The notes beneath the pieces were generated by a model. The model was not told the origin of the DNA, searched no databases, and saw nothing but the letters and a program-made list of their open reading frames with translations. 64,000 nt of DNA. Source: Ignavibacteria bacterium. Lineage in GTDB: Bacteria; Bacteroidota; Ignavibacteria; Tepidaquicellales; Tepidaquicellaceae. Below, piece after piece: positions 9,950-18,307 of the stretch (positions are counted from its first letter, which is position 1; the number at the start of each line of letters is the position of its first letter). The position numbers and the translations under genes are program-made. The stretch is from contig JAFGII010000114.1 of the NCBI GenBank assembly GCA_016929695.1, positions 1 to 64,000 on the forward strand, in the 5' to 3' direction.

Positions 9950-11086
9950 CTATTTTTTATATTGTTTTATAATTTCTGTTATCCTTTTCAGGTCAATCAT
10001 CTTAATACACTCCAGGTCGTAAGGGCATACTCTTTTCCAGCAGGGCGCGCATTCAAGACCTTCTGGAATCAATTTGATTCCTTTGCCGTACAGTTCAATT
10101 TCGGACCAGCAGGATAATCCGAACCAAACGATAATATATTTCCGTAAGGCAATTGCCAGATGCATCCCGAAACTGTCTCCGGATACGATGATATCGGCAA
10201 TATCCATAAAGCAGGCACCTTTTCTTATACCCATAGTCGTGGGTGTATTAATAACATTCTTTTTTTCCTTTTCCGTAAGTGCATCATATATCTGCACATT
10301 CCTTTCCGTGTCTTCTCTGCCTCCGAGTAATACTGCTATGCATTCTCCGTAATTCACAATATTTTTTATTATTTCAATATGCTGCTGAATCGTCATTTTT
10401 TTATTAGGAAACAATTCCGAACATCCGGTGTTGAAACCTACATATTTTTTATCCGGATTATATTTTATTTCCTTTTTATAATTTTTTATGAACTCTTTTT
10501 CTTCTTTCGTGAAATTATAAATGTACCCATCTTTTTTATAATCAAGTTCAAACACTTCGTGTATTATATCAACCCCCGTCCTCATGTTCTTCCTGAATTT
10601 CATTTCGTCATTCAGCCCGAGTTTATAACTGTACATTGCGGAATAATTTGAGGGAATGATTTTTCCGTCTTCGTTCAAAAGAAATCCTAGTTTTCTTTTT
10701 GCTTTAACTTCGATGGCGAATGCACAGGCATAAAGCGATTTATCACCGTTCATTAAAATATCAAATTCCATATTCCTGAGCATCATTCTGTTTTCATCGT
10801 TCCAAATAAAAATCTTATCTATACAATGATTGTTCTGCAATATTTTCTCGGCATTCGGCAACGTCAGCCAGTAAACGGTACTTACCGGATATTTCCTTTT
10901 TACAGAATGTAAAATTGAAGTATTCAGCAGAACGTTTCCGAGCGCATCAAGTGAGATAATAAGTATTTTCGTACCCATTCTCGTCTCATCACTTTCATCG
11001 GCACATCCGTCTTCAAAACAATTTTTATAAGGTTCACAGGGTTTATAACCGCTGAATTTCTTGCATTTCGGAATATTTAAATCCAT
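9950..11086 (-). CDS. glycosyltransferase family 9 protein with N-terminal Cys cluster
   Basis: A heptosyltransferase-like GT-B enzyme that probably acts on LPS core or another surface glycan at the inner membrane. The GT9 N-terminal nucleotide-sugar fold starts near residue 37 with KILIISLDALGNVL. The C-terminal donor-site motif is GDSFGMHLAIAL. Two features stand out. First, a 36-residue N-terminal extension has Cys8, Cys17, Cys23 and Cys28 before the usual start. Second, the conserved Asp of the GDV motif (the proposed catalytic base in WaaC) is Asn51 here, read directly as AAC. A second Cys set (346, 349, 354, 360) near the end resembles the CxxC...CP...C motif of WaaF-type enzymes. Two more GT9 genes lie upstream. 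Its acceptor and activity are unknown. Confidence 0.85.
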   Translation of the reverse strand: MDLNIPKCKKFSGYKPCEPYKNCFEDGCADESDETRMGTKILIISLDALGNVLLNTSILHSVKRKYPVSTVYWLTLPNAEKILQNNHCIDKIFIWNDENRMMLRNMEFDILMNGDKSLYACAFAIEVKAKRKLGFLLNEDGKIIPSNYSAMYSYKLGLNDEMKFRKNMRTGVDIIHEVFELDYKKDGYIYNFTKEEKEFIKNYKKEIKYNPDKKYVGFNTGCSELFPNKKMTIQQHIEIIKNIVNYGECIAVLLGGREDTERNVQIYDALTEKEKKNVINTPTTMGIRKGACFMDIADIIVSGDSFGMHLAIALRKYIIVWFGLSCWSEIELYGKGIKLIPEGLECAPCWKRVCPYDLECIKMIDLKRITEIIKQYKK

Positions 11087-11096
11087 ATAATTTAAT

Positions 11097-12122
11097 TTAT
11101 TTTATTTCAACATATTTTAATACCTCAGCAGGGGTAATCCCGTCTTCAATTTTACAGCCGGGTTTACCTTCTCCGCAGTGCGTTTCGCAGAATTCCTTTG
11201 AAACTTCCAGATTAACCGACTTTTTATTAAGAACGCCCCAGTATTTTGCGGAACACATTGGTAACCGACAGTATATTCCTATACATTTAACATCAAGAGC
11301 ATCTGCAAGATGAATCGGTCCGGTTGAAGAGCATATCATTAAATCCGCATTTGAAATTGAACATATAAACTTTCTTAATCCTTTCACCTTATCTGCAATA
11401 TTTACAATCCTTTTATCATTCATTTCCGTGACTTTATTGATAAATTCATGAGACATTTCCATTGCAGTCAGTACAATTCTGAAATCTTTTTCATTAAATT
11501 TTTTAATAATTTCCGTTAATAATTCGAAATATCGGTTTTCAGACCAGTTCGGAGAGGAATTTTTTGAACCTGTATGCAGAAAAATTTTAAATATGTCATT
11601 CGGGATATTGTTATCTTCAAGAAATTTTATGCTTTCACTTTTTTCTTCTTCAGATACAAATATTTCAGGTATAACGTTATTGGTTTTAACACCTATCCTT
11701 CTTGCCAGATCCATACAATAATCCGCTTCGTGTTTTAATTTAACATATTTCTCACGCGAGACACTTCTCGTGAAAGTAAAAAGGCTGTATAATCTGAAAC
11801 CCGTCATATATCTTTTTTTCACTCTGCCGAGGAACAACTGATATGCAGCCCTCTCAGTAGGAAATATAATTAATCCGTGTGTAAACTTATTTTCTTTTAT
11901 TTTACTTACTACTTTCCTGAATGACTCCTTTTTTAAATCATCTGTAATTATAAGGTCAACGTATGGATTGTTTAAAAAAATATCTGCGGTATTTGGTTGT
12001 GATAAAGTAGCGACAAACGAATCCGGAAATGCCTTTTTCAGTTCTCTAACCACAGGAGTAACCATTACAGTATCCCCAATCCTGTCCGTTCTTACAACCA
12101 GTATTCTCTTCTGCTTAGCCAT
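11097..12122 (-). CDS. glycosyltransferase family 9 (heptosyltransferase-like)
   Basis: A 341-residue GT-B enzyme that probably transfers a heptose or related sugar onto the LPS core. The N-terminus carries VVRTDRIGDTVMVTPVVREL with the catalytic Asp17 intact, unlike the next gene downstream. The C-terminal half holds the donor-binding region FLHTGSKNSSPNWSENRY and the GPIHLADAL motif. A C-terminal cysteine set (FCETHCGEGKPGC) differs in spacing from those of its two neighbours. The gene lies 2 bases after one GT9 and 10 bases before another, so the three are almost certainly one transcript. The exact linkage made is unknown. Confidence 0.9.
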   Translation of the reverse strand: MAKQKRILVVRTDRIGDTVMVTPVVRELKKAFPDSFVATLSQPNTADIFLNNPYVDLIITDDLKKESFRKVVSKIKENKFTHGLIIFPTERAAYQLFLGRVKKRYMTGFRLYSLFTFTRSVSREKYVKLKHEADYCMDLARRIGVKTNNVIPEIFVSEEEKSESIKFLEDNNIPNDIFKIFLHTGSKNSSPNWSENRYFELLTEIIKKFNEKDFRIVLTAMEMSHEFINKVTEMNDKRIVNIADKVKGLRKFICSISNADLMICSSTGPIHLADALDVKCIGIYCRLPMCSAKYWGVLNKKSVNLEVSKEFCETHCGEGKPGCKIEDGITPAEVLKYVEIK

Positions 12123-12124
12123 TA

Positions 12125-13153
12125 TTACTTATTCTTTTGAATTAATATTTTAAGCTTATTTACTATTGTATTTTTATCCAGTTCAGTCATACAAATATTT
12201 TCAATCGGGCATTTCAGAAGGGCGCAATTAAGGCAGGCAAGTTTATCATTTACGACTGTTAAATGCTTTTTGCCGTAGGGTCCCTGCAATAACGGACTTG
12301 TCGGACCGAAAATGCCGAGCACAGGGACTCCTGTCGCAGCCGCTACGTGCATAAGTCCCGAATCGTTTGAGATTACTGCTTTGCATTTCCGCATCAATGC
12401 CGCCGCATAACGAATTGACGTTTCGGGTGCAATGAATGTTAATTCGGGCAAATTCTTATTTATATACTCGCATTCTTTCTTCTCCGTTTCCGTTCCCCAT
12501 AATAATATATATTTAAAATTATTGCATTGATTTATAACATTTATCAGTTCAACAAAATCCTTTGCTTTATATTTCTTTGATTCCCATCCGCCTGAGATAG
12601 GTATACCTATTACATCAATTCCGTTTAGATTATGAGAATTGAAAAATTCATTCGCGAAATCTTTATGTCCGGTTAAAATAGAAATATATGTTTCCTCTTG
12701 TCTGAAGGGGATACCGAGTTTCTTCAGGGACAACATTCCAAAATCAGCGTGATGGAAATCCCCTACTTTATACTTCCCGTCAACAATTAAGTTATATGCA
12801 TATCCTCTCCTCGGGAAATTAAATCCTACTCTGTATTTAGCATTGCTATAAAAGGTCAGAAATGTTGTACGGGGATTACAGAATAGATCTATAATTAAAT
12901 CGTATTTCTTTTTTTTTACGGTTTTTAATAAACGCAACGAGTCATCCTTTTCTAAATCAAAAGTAAGAATCCTATTAATGTCAGGGTTATCCATAAGGAC
13001 ATCTCTACATTTCAGTTGCGTCAGATAATTTATTTCTTTATCCAAATAGTAATTACGGAGATTTTTCAGTAACGGAGTGGATAATATCACATCACCAATC
13101 CCACCGAATTTTATAACAAGTATCTTTCTGATTTTTTCGTGCTCAATTCTCAT
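12125..13153 (-). CDS. glycosyltransferase family 9 (heptosyltransferase-like)
   Basis: A 342-residue GT9 protein, first of three in tandem. It has the family N-terminus ILVIKFGGIGDVILSTPLL with Asp21 in the catalytic position. The donor-site region includes PISGGWESKKY. The sugar-nucleotide loop is VISNDSGLMHVAAATGVPVLGIFG, given here only as a landmark near residues 250-275. A CxxC-x4-C-x5-C set (CLNCALLKCPIENIC) lies near the C-terminus, as in many WaaF-like enzymes. Its ATG overlaps the TAA of nth by one base (TAATG), so translation is coupled. Together with waaA and gmhA elsewhere in the window it supports a heptose-containing LPS core. Substrate order is not deducible. Confidence 0.9.
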   Translation of the reverse strand: MRIEHEKIRKILVIKFGGIGDVILSTPLLKNLRNYYLDKEINYLTQLKCRDVLMDNPDINRILTFDLEKDDSLRLLKTVKKKKYDLIIDLFCNPRTTFLTFYSNAKYRVGFNFPRRGYAYNLIVDGKYKVGDFHHADFGMLSLKKLGIPFRQEETYISILTGHKDFANEFFNSHNLNGIDVIGIPISGGWESKKYKAKDFVELINVINQCNNFKYILLWGTETEKKECEYINKNLPELTFIAPETSIRYAAALMRKCKAVISNDSGLMHVAAATGVPVLGIFGPTSPLLQGPYGKKHLTVVNDKLACLNCALLKCPIENICMTELDKNTIVNKLKILIQKNK

Positions 13154-13863
13154 TAAATATTATCTAATATTAAAAAATTATTCTCTTTATTTGCCGCTTT
13201 CGAGTTATAAAAATCTTCTTTATCAATAAATTCGCAATAATCATATAAAACACATAATCCGCACAAAGGTCTGACTGCTTTACATATTTCTCTCCCGAAC
13301 TTAATTAAATTTCTGTGGAATGATATTTTTTTTCTGCCCGGAATTAATGCCTCGGATTTTTCAAATGTATCTTCAGGAGATTTTGTCTTTACTATTCCAA
13401 GTCGGTTCAATACCCTGTGAATATGAGTATCAACGGGAAACACTTTTCTTCCCATAGAAAATGCAAGCACGCAGGATACGGTTTTTACTCCAATTCCTTT
13501 ATATTGAAGCAGTTCATCATATATCTTTTCGGTTTTATACTTTTTCAAAAAATCAAGATTAAGCGTCCCGTAATTTTTCTTCATATTATTCAGCATATTT
13601 TTAATATCTTTCGATTTTGTATCAGCCATTCCGCATACTTTAATCTGTTCCTTTATTTCCCTTAATGATGCATTTGTGAGAGCACCCCAGTTTTTATATT
13701 TTTTCTTCAGATTTTTATATGCGATATATGATGTTTTATCTGTCGTGTTTTGCGACAGTTTTGTGGCAATAAGTGTATCAAGAATGCCGCCTTTTGAAGG
13801 TTTGTTATTACTCTTATATTTTTTTTCAAGTTCGGATACTATTTTCAGTATTTTGTCCTGCAT
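13153..13863 (-). CDS. nth: endonuclease III (DNA glycosylase/AP lyase)
   Basis: A base-excision repair enzyme that removes oxidised pyrimidines and nicks abasic sites. The helix-hairpin-helix LLQYKGIGVKTVS contains the catalytic Lys, and the catalytic Asp lies in FPVDTHIHRV. A [4Fe-4S] cluster motif C-x6-C-x2-C-x5-C (CKAVRPLCGLCVLYDYC) follows. I start it at ATG 13863 (236 aa). A longer reading from TTG 13881 adds only MVFCKY, which has no family counterpart. A C-terminal tail of about 25 residues beyond the cluster is longer than in E. coli Nth. The stop overlaps the start of the first GT9 gene by one base, so this repair gene leads the glycosyltransferase operon. Confidence 0.95.
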   Translation of the reverse strand: MQDKILKIVSELEKKYKSNNKPSKGGILDTLIATKLSQNTTDKTSYIAYKNLKKKYKNWGALTNASLREIKEQIKVCGMADTKSKDIKNMLNNMKKNYGTLNLDFLKKYKTEKIYDELLQYKGIGVKTVSCVLAFSMGRKVFPVDTHIHRVLNRLGIVKTKSPEDTFEKSEALIPGRKKISFHRNLIKFGREICKAVRPLCGLCVLYDYCEFIDKEDFYNSKAANKENNFLILDNI

Positions 13864-13890
13864 ATATTTACAAAATACCAAATCATTATA

Positions 13891-14005
13891 CTACTTTCAG
13901 CGTATTTTGTGATACAGTTTTACGTTCCCAAGCCGGAATTTGGAAATGGAACGATATGTGATGCTACTTTCAGGGTAATTTACTGTTTGTTTTCCAGTTT
14001 CCAAA
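13891..14005. repeat. intergenic region with direct and inverted repeats between nth and the OPT gene
   Basis: The 312-base divergent gap (13864-14175) has no coding potential that I can support. It contains a direct repeat, CTACTTTCAG at 13891 and again at 13964, each followed by a related GTA-TTT stretch. A degenerate palindrome opens with CGTTCCCAAGC at 13923 and closes with GGAACG at 13948-13953. A 13-14 base inverted pair, TTTGGAAATGGAA (13939-13951) and TTCCAGTTTCCAAA (13992-14005), also lies here. The rest, up to 14175, is AT-rich and should hold the OPT promoter. The repeats could be operators for the divergent genes or remnants of a dispersed repeat; neither is proven. Confidence 0.5.
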
Positions 14006-14175
14006 AATGAGTTTAACAACATTAATTGATAAACCCGTTGCAATAAATAAGAGTATTTATTACTTTTTTTGATACTTTATAATGACTAAATTGTTTAATT
14101 AAATTTGCATAATTTCATAAAAATACTGAAAAATATTATTTAACTCACCATATTTTAAATTTAAAAAGTTAGTCT

Positions 14176-16236
14176 ATGTCTGAAGAAAAAAAATTTGTTC
14201 CCTTCATCTCTCCCGAGACAAGTCTTACTGAATTCACTATAAGAGGGTTAATAATCGGATTAATTCTTGCAGTAATTCTTGGTGCAGCAAATGCATACTT
14301 GGGATTAAAAGCCGGAATGACAATTGCAGCGACATATCCCGCGGCTGTACTTGGTATGGCAATTTTAAAGACTATGAAAGGAAACATCCTTGAAGAGAAT
14401 TTTGTCAGAACAGTAGGTTCTATCGGGGAATCCGTTGCCGCAGGTGCAATTTTCACACTGCCGGCATTTTTTATAGCCGGTATATGGGACCCGCTAAATA
14501 TCTCCGCAGGTAATTATGCGACTGCAACAATAATATTAATATCGGGAGGTATTCTCGGAATTATGTTCGTTGCGCTACTCAGAAGAGTAATGGTAGAAGA
14601 TAAGGATTTATTATTCCCCGAATCAACTGCTGCAGCAGAAATACATAAATCAGGTCAGGGTGCAGGCGGTGGTTCCAAATTTCTTTTCGGAGCAATGGCA
14701 CTCGGTGCAATTATACAGTTTCTCGGTCAAATAAGATTTTTTGCAGCAAGCTGGGAAAAATTTTATGCATTCTTCTCAAAAGTCAAAATTCCCGGTACTG
14801 AAATCAATGCTCAGGGCGGAATGCTTATAAGTTCACCCGGTATAAGTCCGGCATATATGGGCGTAGGTTATATCATAGGTCCAAAATATGCATCTCTGAA
14901 CTTCAGCGGCGGTCTTATTGCATGGGGTCTTCTGGCTCCGATTATTTACTATTTCATTTACCCGTATATAAGTACACCGGAATTTCTTCAGAACTGGGCG
15001 ATGGTTTCCGGTAAAAGTATGGAAGCCGTTTCCGACCAGGGTTTTCAGATTAATCAGATATGGAGATATGTTGTAAGACCGATTGCAATCGGCGGTATGC
15101 TTATGGGTGCGATTTATACACTGTTCAAAATGAGAACTTCTTTATTCACAGGTTTGAAAAGGTCGATTGGCGATGTCAAGAAAGCAGCAACCGAAGGTCA
15201 TTCAAATGTATCAAGGACAGAAAAGGACCTTCCTTTTTCTTATATTCTTGCAGTAATTATAGGCGTTGCAATTATAACTTTTCTGATTACTTATTTTATT
15301 TTCAATACAGGAATTATCCCGGCAATCGTCTCCGCTACAATTTTACTAATTCTTGCATTCTTTTTTGCGGCAATTTCAGGTTACCTTGTTGGTATAATAG
15401 GTTCATCCAATAATCCAATCAGCGGATTAACACTAACGGCGCTAGTAACTACCGCATTAATTCTGGTGTTAATAGGAGTTGATGCCGAACACGGCGGGGT
15501 TGCTGCAGTACTTGGTGTTGCCGCTATTGTATGCGTAGCCGCTGCTGTTGCAGGTGAAATGCTTCAGGATTTAAAAGCAGGACATATTCTCGGCGGTACT
15601 CCCTGGAAAATGCAGGTCGGAGATATTATCGGCGTTGTTGTAGCCGGTCTTGTAATGTTCTATGTTCTTAACCTGTTAAATCAGGCAGATATAGCACAGG
15701 GTGTTCAGCAGGGTTATCAGGGCGGATTCGGCAGCAAAAATCTGTCTGCTCCTCAGGCGGGCTTAATGGCGATGTTATCAAAAGGAATTGTCGGGGGTGA
15801 AATGGCATGGCCGCTTATTATCATCGGTTTACTTATGGGTGTCGCATTTATAATGATGCAGATTAAGAGCCCTATGCTTGTTGCAGTTGGTATGTATCTG
15901 CCGCTTGAAACAACTTTTGCAATTTTCATCGGCGGTATTGTAAAAGGCATTCTCGATATGATGGTTAAGAAGAGAAAATTAAATGAAGCACAGAAAGTCA
16001 GAATTGAAAATATAGGAATTTTAATTGCTTCAGGGCTCATCGCCGGCGAAGCAATTACCGGACTCGGATTTGCTCCATTCAGAGTTGCTGAGGTTACAAT
16101 TCCCGAAATATTCAAAGAACCGCCTTTATTAATCGGATTCACTATACTTGCAATTATAGCGTTGGTTCTCATTTATATTCCGCTGAAAAATGCCGGAAAG
16201 GCAGATGAACCGGCACCACCAAGTGCAGGTGTGTAA
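14176..16236 (+). CDS. OPT family oligopeptide transporter
   Basis: A large inner-membrane transporter of 686 residues with about 14-16 hydrophobic segments and glycine-rich helices. The family signature appears early: NAYLGLKAGMTIAATYPAAV (residues 38-57), then FVRTVGSIGESVAAGAIFTLPA and LLFPESTAAAEIHKSG. Bacterial OPT proteins of this type are proton-coupled importers of small peptides or, in the YSL branch, metal chelates. The peptidase PepD two genes downstream favours peptide uptake (inference). The start ATG is preceded by an AT-rich promoter region. The C-terminus is a short, Pro-rich cytoplasmic tail. The stop is 11 bases before the PqqD-like gene. Confidence 0.92.
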   Translation: MSEEKKFVPFISPETSLTEFTIRGLIIGLILAVILGAANAYLGLKAGMTIAATYPAAVLGMAILKTMKGNILEENFVRTVGSIGESVAAGAIFTLPAFFIAGIWDPLNISAGNYATATIILISGGILGIMFVALLRRVMVEDKDLLFPESTAAAEIHKSGQGAGGGSKFLFGAMALGAIIQFLGQIRFFAASWEKFYAFFSKVKIPGTEINAQGGMLISSPGISPAYMGVGYIIGPKYASLNFSGGLIAWGLLAPIIYYFIYPYISTPEFLQNWAMVSGKSMEAVSDQGFQINQIWRYVVRPIAIGGMLMGAIYTLFKMRTSLFTGLKRSIGDVKKAATEGHSNVSRTEKDLPFSYILAVIIGVAIITFLITYFIFNTGIIPAIVSATILLILAFFFAAISGYLVGIIGSSNNPISGLTLTALVTTALILVLIGVDAEHGGVAAVLGVAAIVCVAAAVAGEMLQDLKAGHILGGTPWKMQVGDIIGVVVAGLVMFYVLNLLNQADIAQGVQQGYQGGFGSKNLSAPQAGLMAMLSKGIVGGEMAWPLIIIGLLMGVAFIMMQIKSPMLVAVGMYLPLETTFAIFIGGIVKGILDMMVKKRKLNEAQKVRIENIGILIASGLIAGEAITGLGFAPFRVAEVTIPEIFKEPPLLIGFTILAIIALVLIYIPLKNAGKADEPAPPSAGV

Positions 16237-16247
16237 AATTATCAGGA

Positions 16248-16613
16248 ATGAAATTGTATAAAAAGAAAATACAGCACAATTTACTGGAACTCACACCCGT
16301 AAGAGGAAAAGATTTTTTTCAGGATAAAGGGCGTGTGACCATTTATTTCCCGAAATTTAAAAATTCATTTATGCAAAGCCTTATTCCGAGAAATAAACCG
16401 AAAGACATCAACATACACTTAGATGAACTCGGCTCAGAAGTATGGCTGGCTATTGACGGGAATAAAAATGTGTCTTTCATAATAAAAGAACTCGATTCAA
16501 AAATAGGTGAAAATATTCAGCCCTCGCAGGACAGAATTTCAAAATTTATCACCAAGTTATATCATCATAAGTTTATATATTTTAAAGAATTCAGAAAGGA
16601 AAAAAAGAAATGA
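16248..16613 (+). CDS. PqqD-family small protein
   Basis: A 121-residue soluble protein whose second half matches the PqqD/RRE fold: LDELGSEVWLAIDGNKNV (residues 64-81), then an amphipathic helix pattern ISKFITKLYHHKFIYF. PqqD-type domains bind a peptide strand and present it to a modifying enzyme in RiPP pathways. The N-terminal half (basic, with RGKDFFQDKGRVTIYFPKF) is a family extension seen in free-standing PqqD proteins. No radical SAM maturase or precursor peptide adjoins it. Instead it is flanked by a peptide transporter and a dipeptidase, and its stop overlaps the pepD start by 4 bases (ATGA). The role here is unknown; chaperoning peptide to PepD or the transporter is speculation. Confidence 0.78.
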   Translation: MKLYKKKIQHNLLELTPVRGKDFFQDKGRVTIYFPKFKNSFMQSLIPRNKPKDINIHLDELGSEVWLAIDGNKNVSFIIKELDSKIGENIQPSQDRISKFITKLYHHKFIYFKEFRKEKKK

Positions 16614-18070
16614 GTAAAATCTTATCAAAACTCAATCCAAACAGACTATGGCAAATTTTTGAAGAGATGTGTGAAATTCCCCATCCGTCGAAATATGAAG
16701 ACGCAATGCGTGACTATGTAATTAACTTTGCAAAAAAGAATAATCTCGAATTTGAAGTTGATGAAACAGGAAATGTTGTAATAAGAAAACCTGCAACAAA
16801 AGGAATGGAAAACCGTAAAGGTGTAATCCTGCAGGGACATCTGGATATGGTCCCTCAGGCGAACAGTGACATTGAACACGATTTTACAAAAGACCCCATT
16901 AAACCCCGCATAGACGGAGAATGGGTAAAAGCAACCGGAACAACACTCGGTGCCGATAACGGAATCGGTGTATCAACGGCACTTGCAATCCTCGAGTCAA
17001 AAGACATTTCGCATGGTCCGCTGGAAGCATTATTTACGATTGACGAAGAGACTGGAATGACAGGAGCATTCGGGCTGAAACCGGGATTTCTTAAAGGCGA
17101 CATAATGATGAATCTTGATTCAGAAGATGAAGGAGAACTCTTTATCGGATGTGCGGGAGGAACGAACGGCAGTTTTACATTCACATATAAGGAAGTTGGA
17201 GTGCCAAAAAATGTTAAAGCATTTAAACTTAATATTACCGGACTCAAGGGCGGACACTCGGGATGTGATATTCATCTCTACAGAGGAAATGCGAACAAAA
17301 TTCTCTTCAGATATCTGAAGCATGCAGAGACAAAACACGGATTAAGACTCGCAAGTGTTGACGGCGGAACATTAAGGAATGCAATTCCGAGAGAAGCATT
17401 TGCTGTTTTTGTTGTACCTGCCAATAATGCAGGTGATATTCCGAAATGCGTTGCAGAAATGTATGAAATAATCAGAAAAGAATATGCTACGGTTGAACCC
17501 GATTTCAAAATAACGGTTGAAGAAACTTCATTACCCGAAAATTTAATTGATGAAGTAACACAAAAGAATTTCATTAATGCAATCGTTGCGTGTCCGAACG
17601 ATGTAATCAGAATGAGCAACGATATGCCGGGACTGGTTGAGACTTCGACAAACCTTGCAATCGTGAAATCGGAAAACGGAAAAATAGAAGTAAGATGTTT
17701 ACTAAGAAGTTCAGTTGACTCTGCAAAAGAATATCTTGAACAAACTTTTGCATGTCTGTTTGAACTTGCCGGTGCAGAAATAGTGTTTGACGGAAAATAT
17801 CCCGGCTGGAAACCCAATCCGCATTCCCCGATTCTGGAAGTAATGATAGAAGGATACGAAAAGCAGTTCGGCAATAAACCGAAAATCAGCGCAATACACG
17901 CAGGACTTGAATGCGGACTAATCGGCGGTGTTTATCCAAATCTCGATATGATTTCATTCGGACCTACCATACGCAATCCTCACTCCCCCGATGAAATGGT
18001 CAATATAGAAACAGTAAATAAATTCTGGGATTATATTCTCCAGACCCTCGCAAACGTTCCAACAAAATAA
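16610..18070 (+). CDS. pepD: aminoacyl-histidine dipeptidase (peptidase D, M20 family)
   Basis: A cytoplasmic di-zinc exopeptidase of the M20C group that splits Xaa-His and other dipeptides. The metal site is visible as LQGHLDMVPQ (His/Asp near residues 80-82), the bridging Asp in TLGADNGIGV, the Glu pair in DEETGMTGAFGL, the Asp in MNLDSEDEGELFIG, and a distal His in SFGPTIRNPHSPDE. The lid/dimerisation domain begins at GLKGGHSGCDIH. The length (486 aa) matches E. coli PepD. It is translationally coupled to the PqqD-like gene, and with the OPT transporter it forms a coherent peptide import and hydrolysis unit. A hairpin follows 9 bases after the stop. Confidence 0.96.
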   Translation: MSKILSKLNPNRLWQIFEEMCEIPHPSKYEDAMRDYVINFAKKNNLEFEVDETGNVVIRKPATKGMENRKGVILQGHLDMVPQANSDIEHDFTKDPIKPRIDGEWVKATGTTLGADNGIGVSTALAILESKDISHGPLEALFTIDEETGMTGAFGLKPGFLKGDIMMNLDSEDEGELFIGCAGGTNGSFTFTYKEVGVPKNVKAFKLNITGLKGGHSGCDIHLYRGNANKILFRYLKHAETKHGLRLASVDGGTLRNAIPREAFAVFVVPANNAGDIPKCVAEMYEIIRKEYATVEPDFKITVEETSLPENLIDEVTQKNFINAIVACPNDVIRMSNDMPGLVETSTNLAIVKSENGKIEVRCLLRSSVDSAKEYLEQTFACLFELAGAEIVFDGKYPGWKPNPHSPILEVMIEGYEKQFGNKPKISAIHAGLECGLIGGVYPNLDMISFGPTIRNPHSPDEMVNIETVNKFWDYILQTLANVPTK

Positions 18071-18079
18071 AATATTTTC

Positions 18080-18118
18080 ATTCGTTCCCGGGCACTGTTC
18101 CGGGAACGAATCCTTTTT
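18080..18118 (+). terminator. intrinsic terminator of the OPT-PqqD-pepD operon
   Basis: A perfect 12-bp stem (18080-18091 with 18100-18111) has an 8-base loop and is followed by CCTTTTTG. It lies 9 bases after pepD. Its CGTTCCC...GGGAACG arms recur in the hairpin at 34792 and, degenerately, at 13923. From 18120 to the regulator stop at 18308 I see no gene, only AT-rich sequence with fragments resembling short tandem phrases (ttcagtgtt, tagtgtttc). Confidence 0.75.
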
Positions 18119-18307
18119 GCTCTCTAAACGATACTGTATATTTCACGCAAAGCCGCCAAGAATTATAAGTCGCAAAGTATAAAATCACCCCAAAACCCAA
18201 AAATAAAAATTCATAATTGAGTAATATAAATTTCTTCCCTTTTCAGTGTTATTCCGTGATGTTCAGTGTTTTTAGTGTTTCTGATGCGTTCTGATTGTTT
18301 TCCGGAT

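Noticed and set aside
13864-13881. Longer nth start at TTG 13881
   Set aside because: It adds only MVFCKY, which has no counterpart in Nth proteins, and a normal ATG exists at 13863.
18120-18300. Repeated phrases such as ttcacgcaaagccgccaag and ttcagtgtt as a possible CRISPR or tandem array
   Set aside because: The repeats are short, irregular and without equal spacers, so this is not a CRISPR array. They look like eroded remnants or chance.
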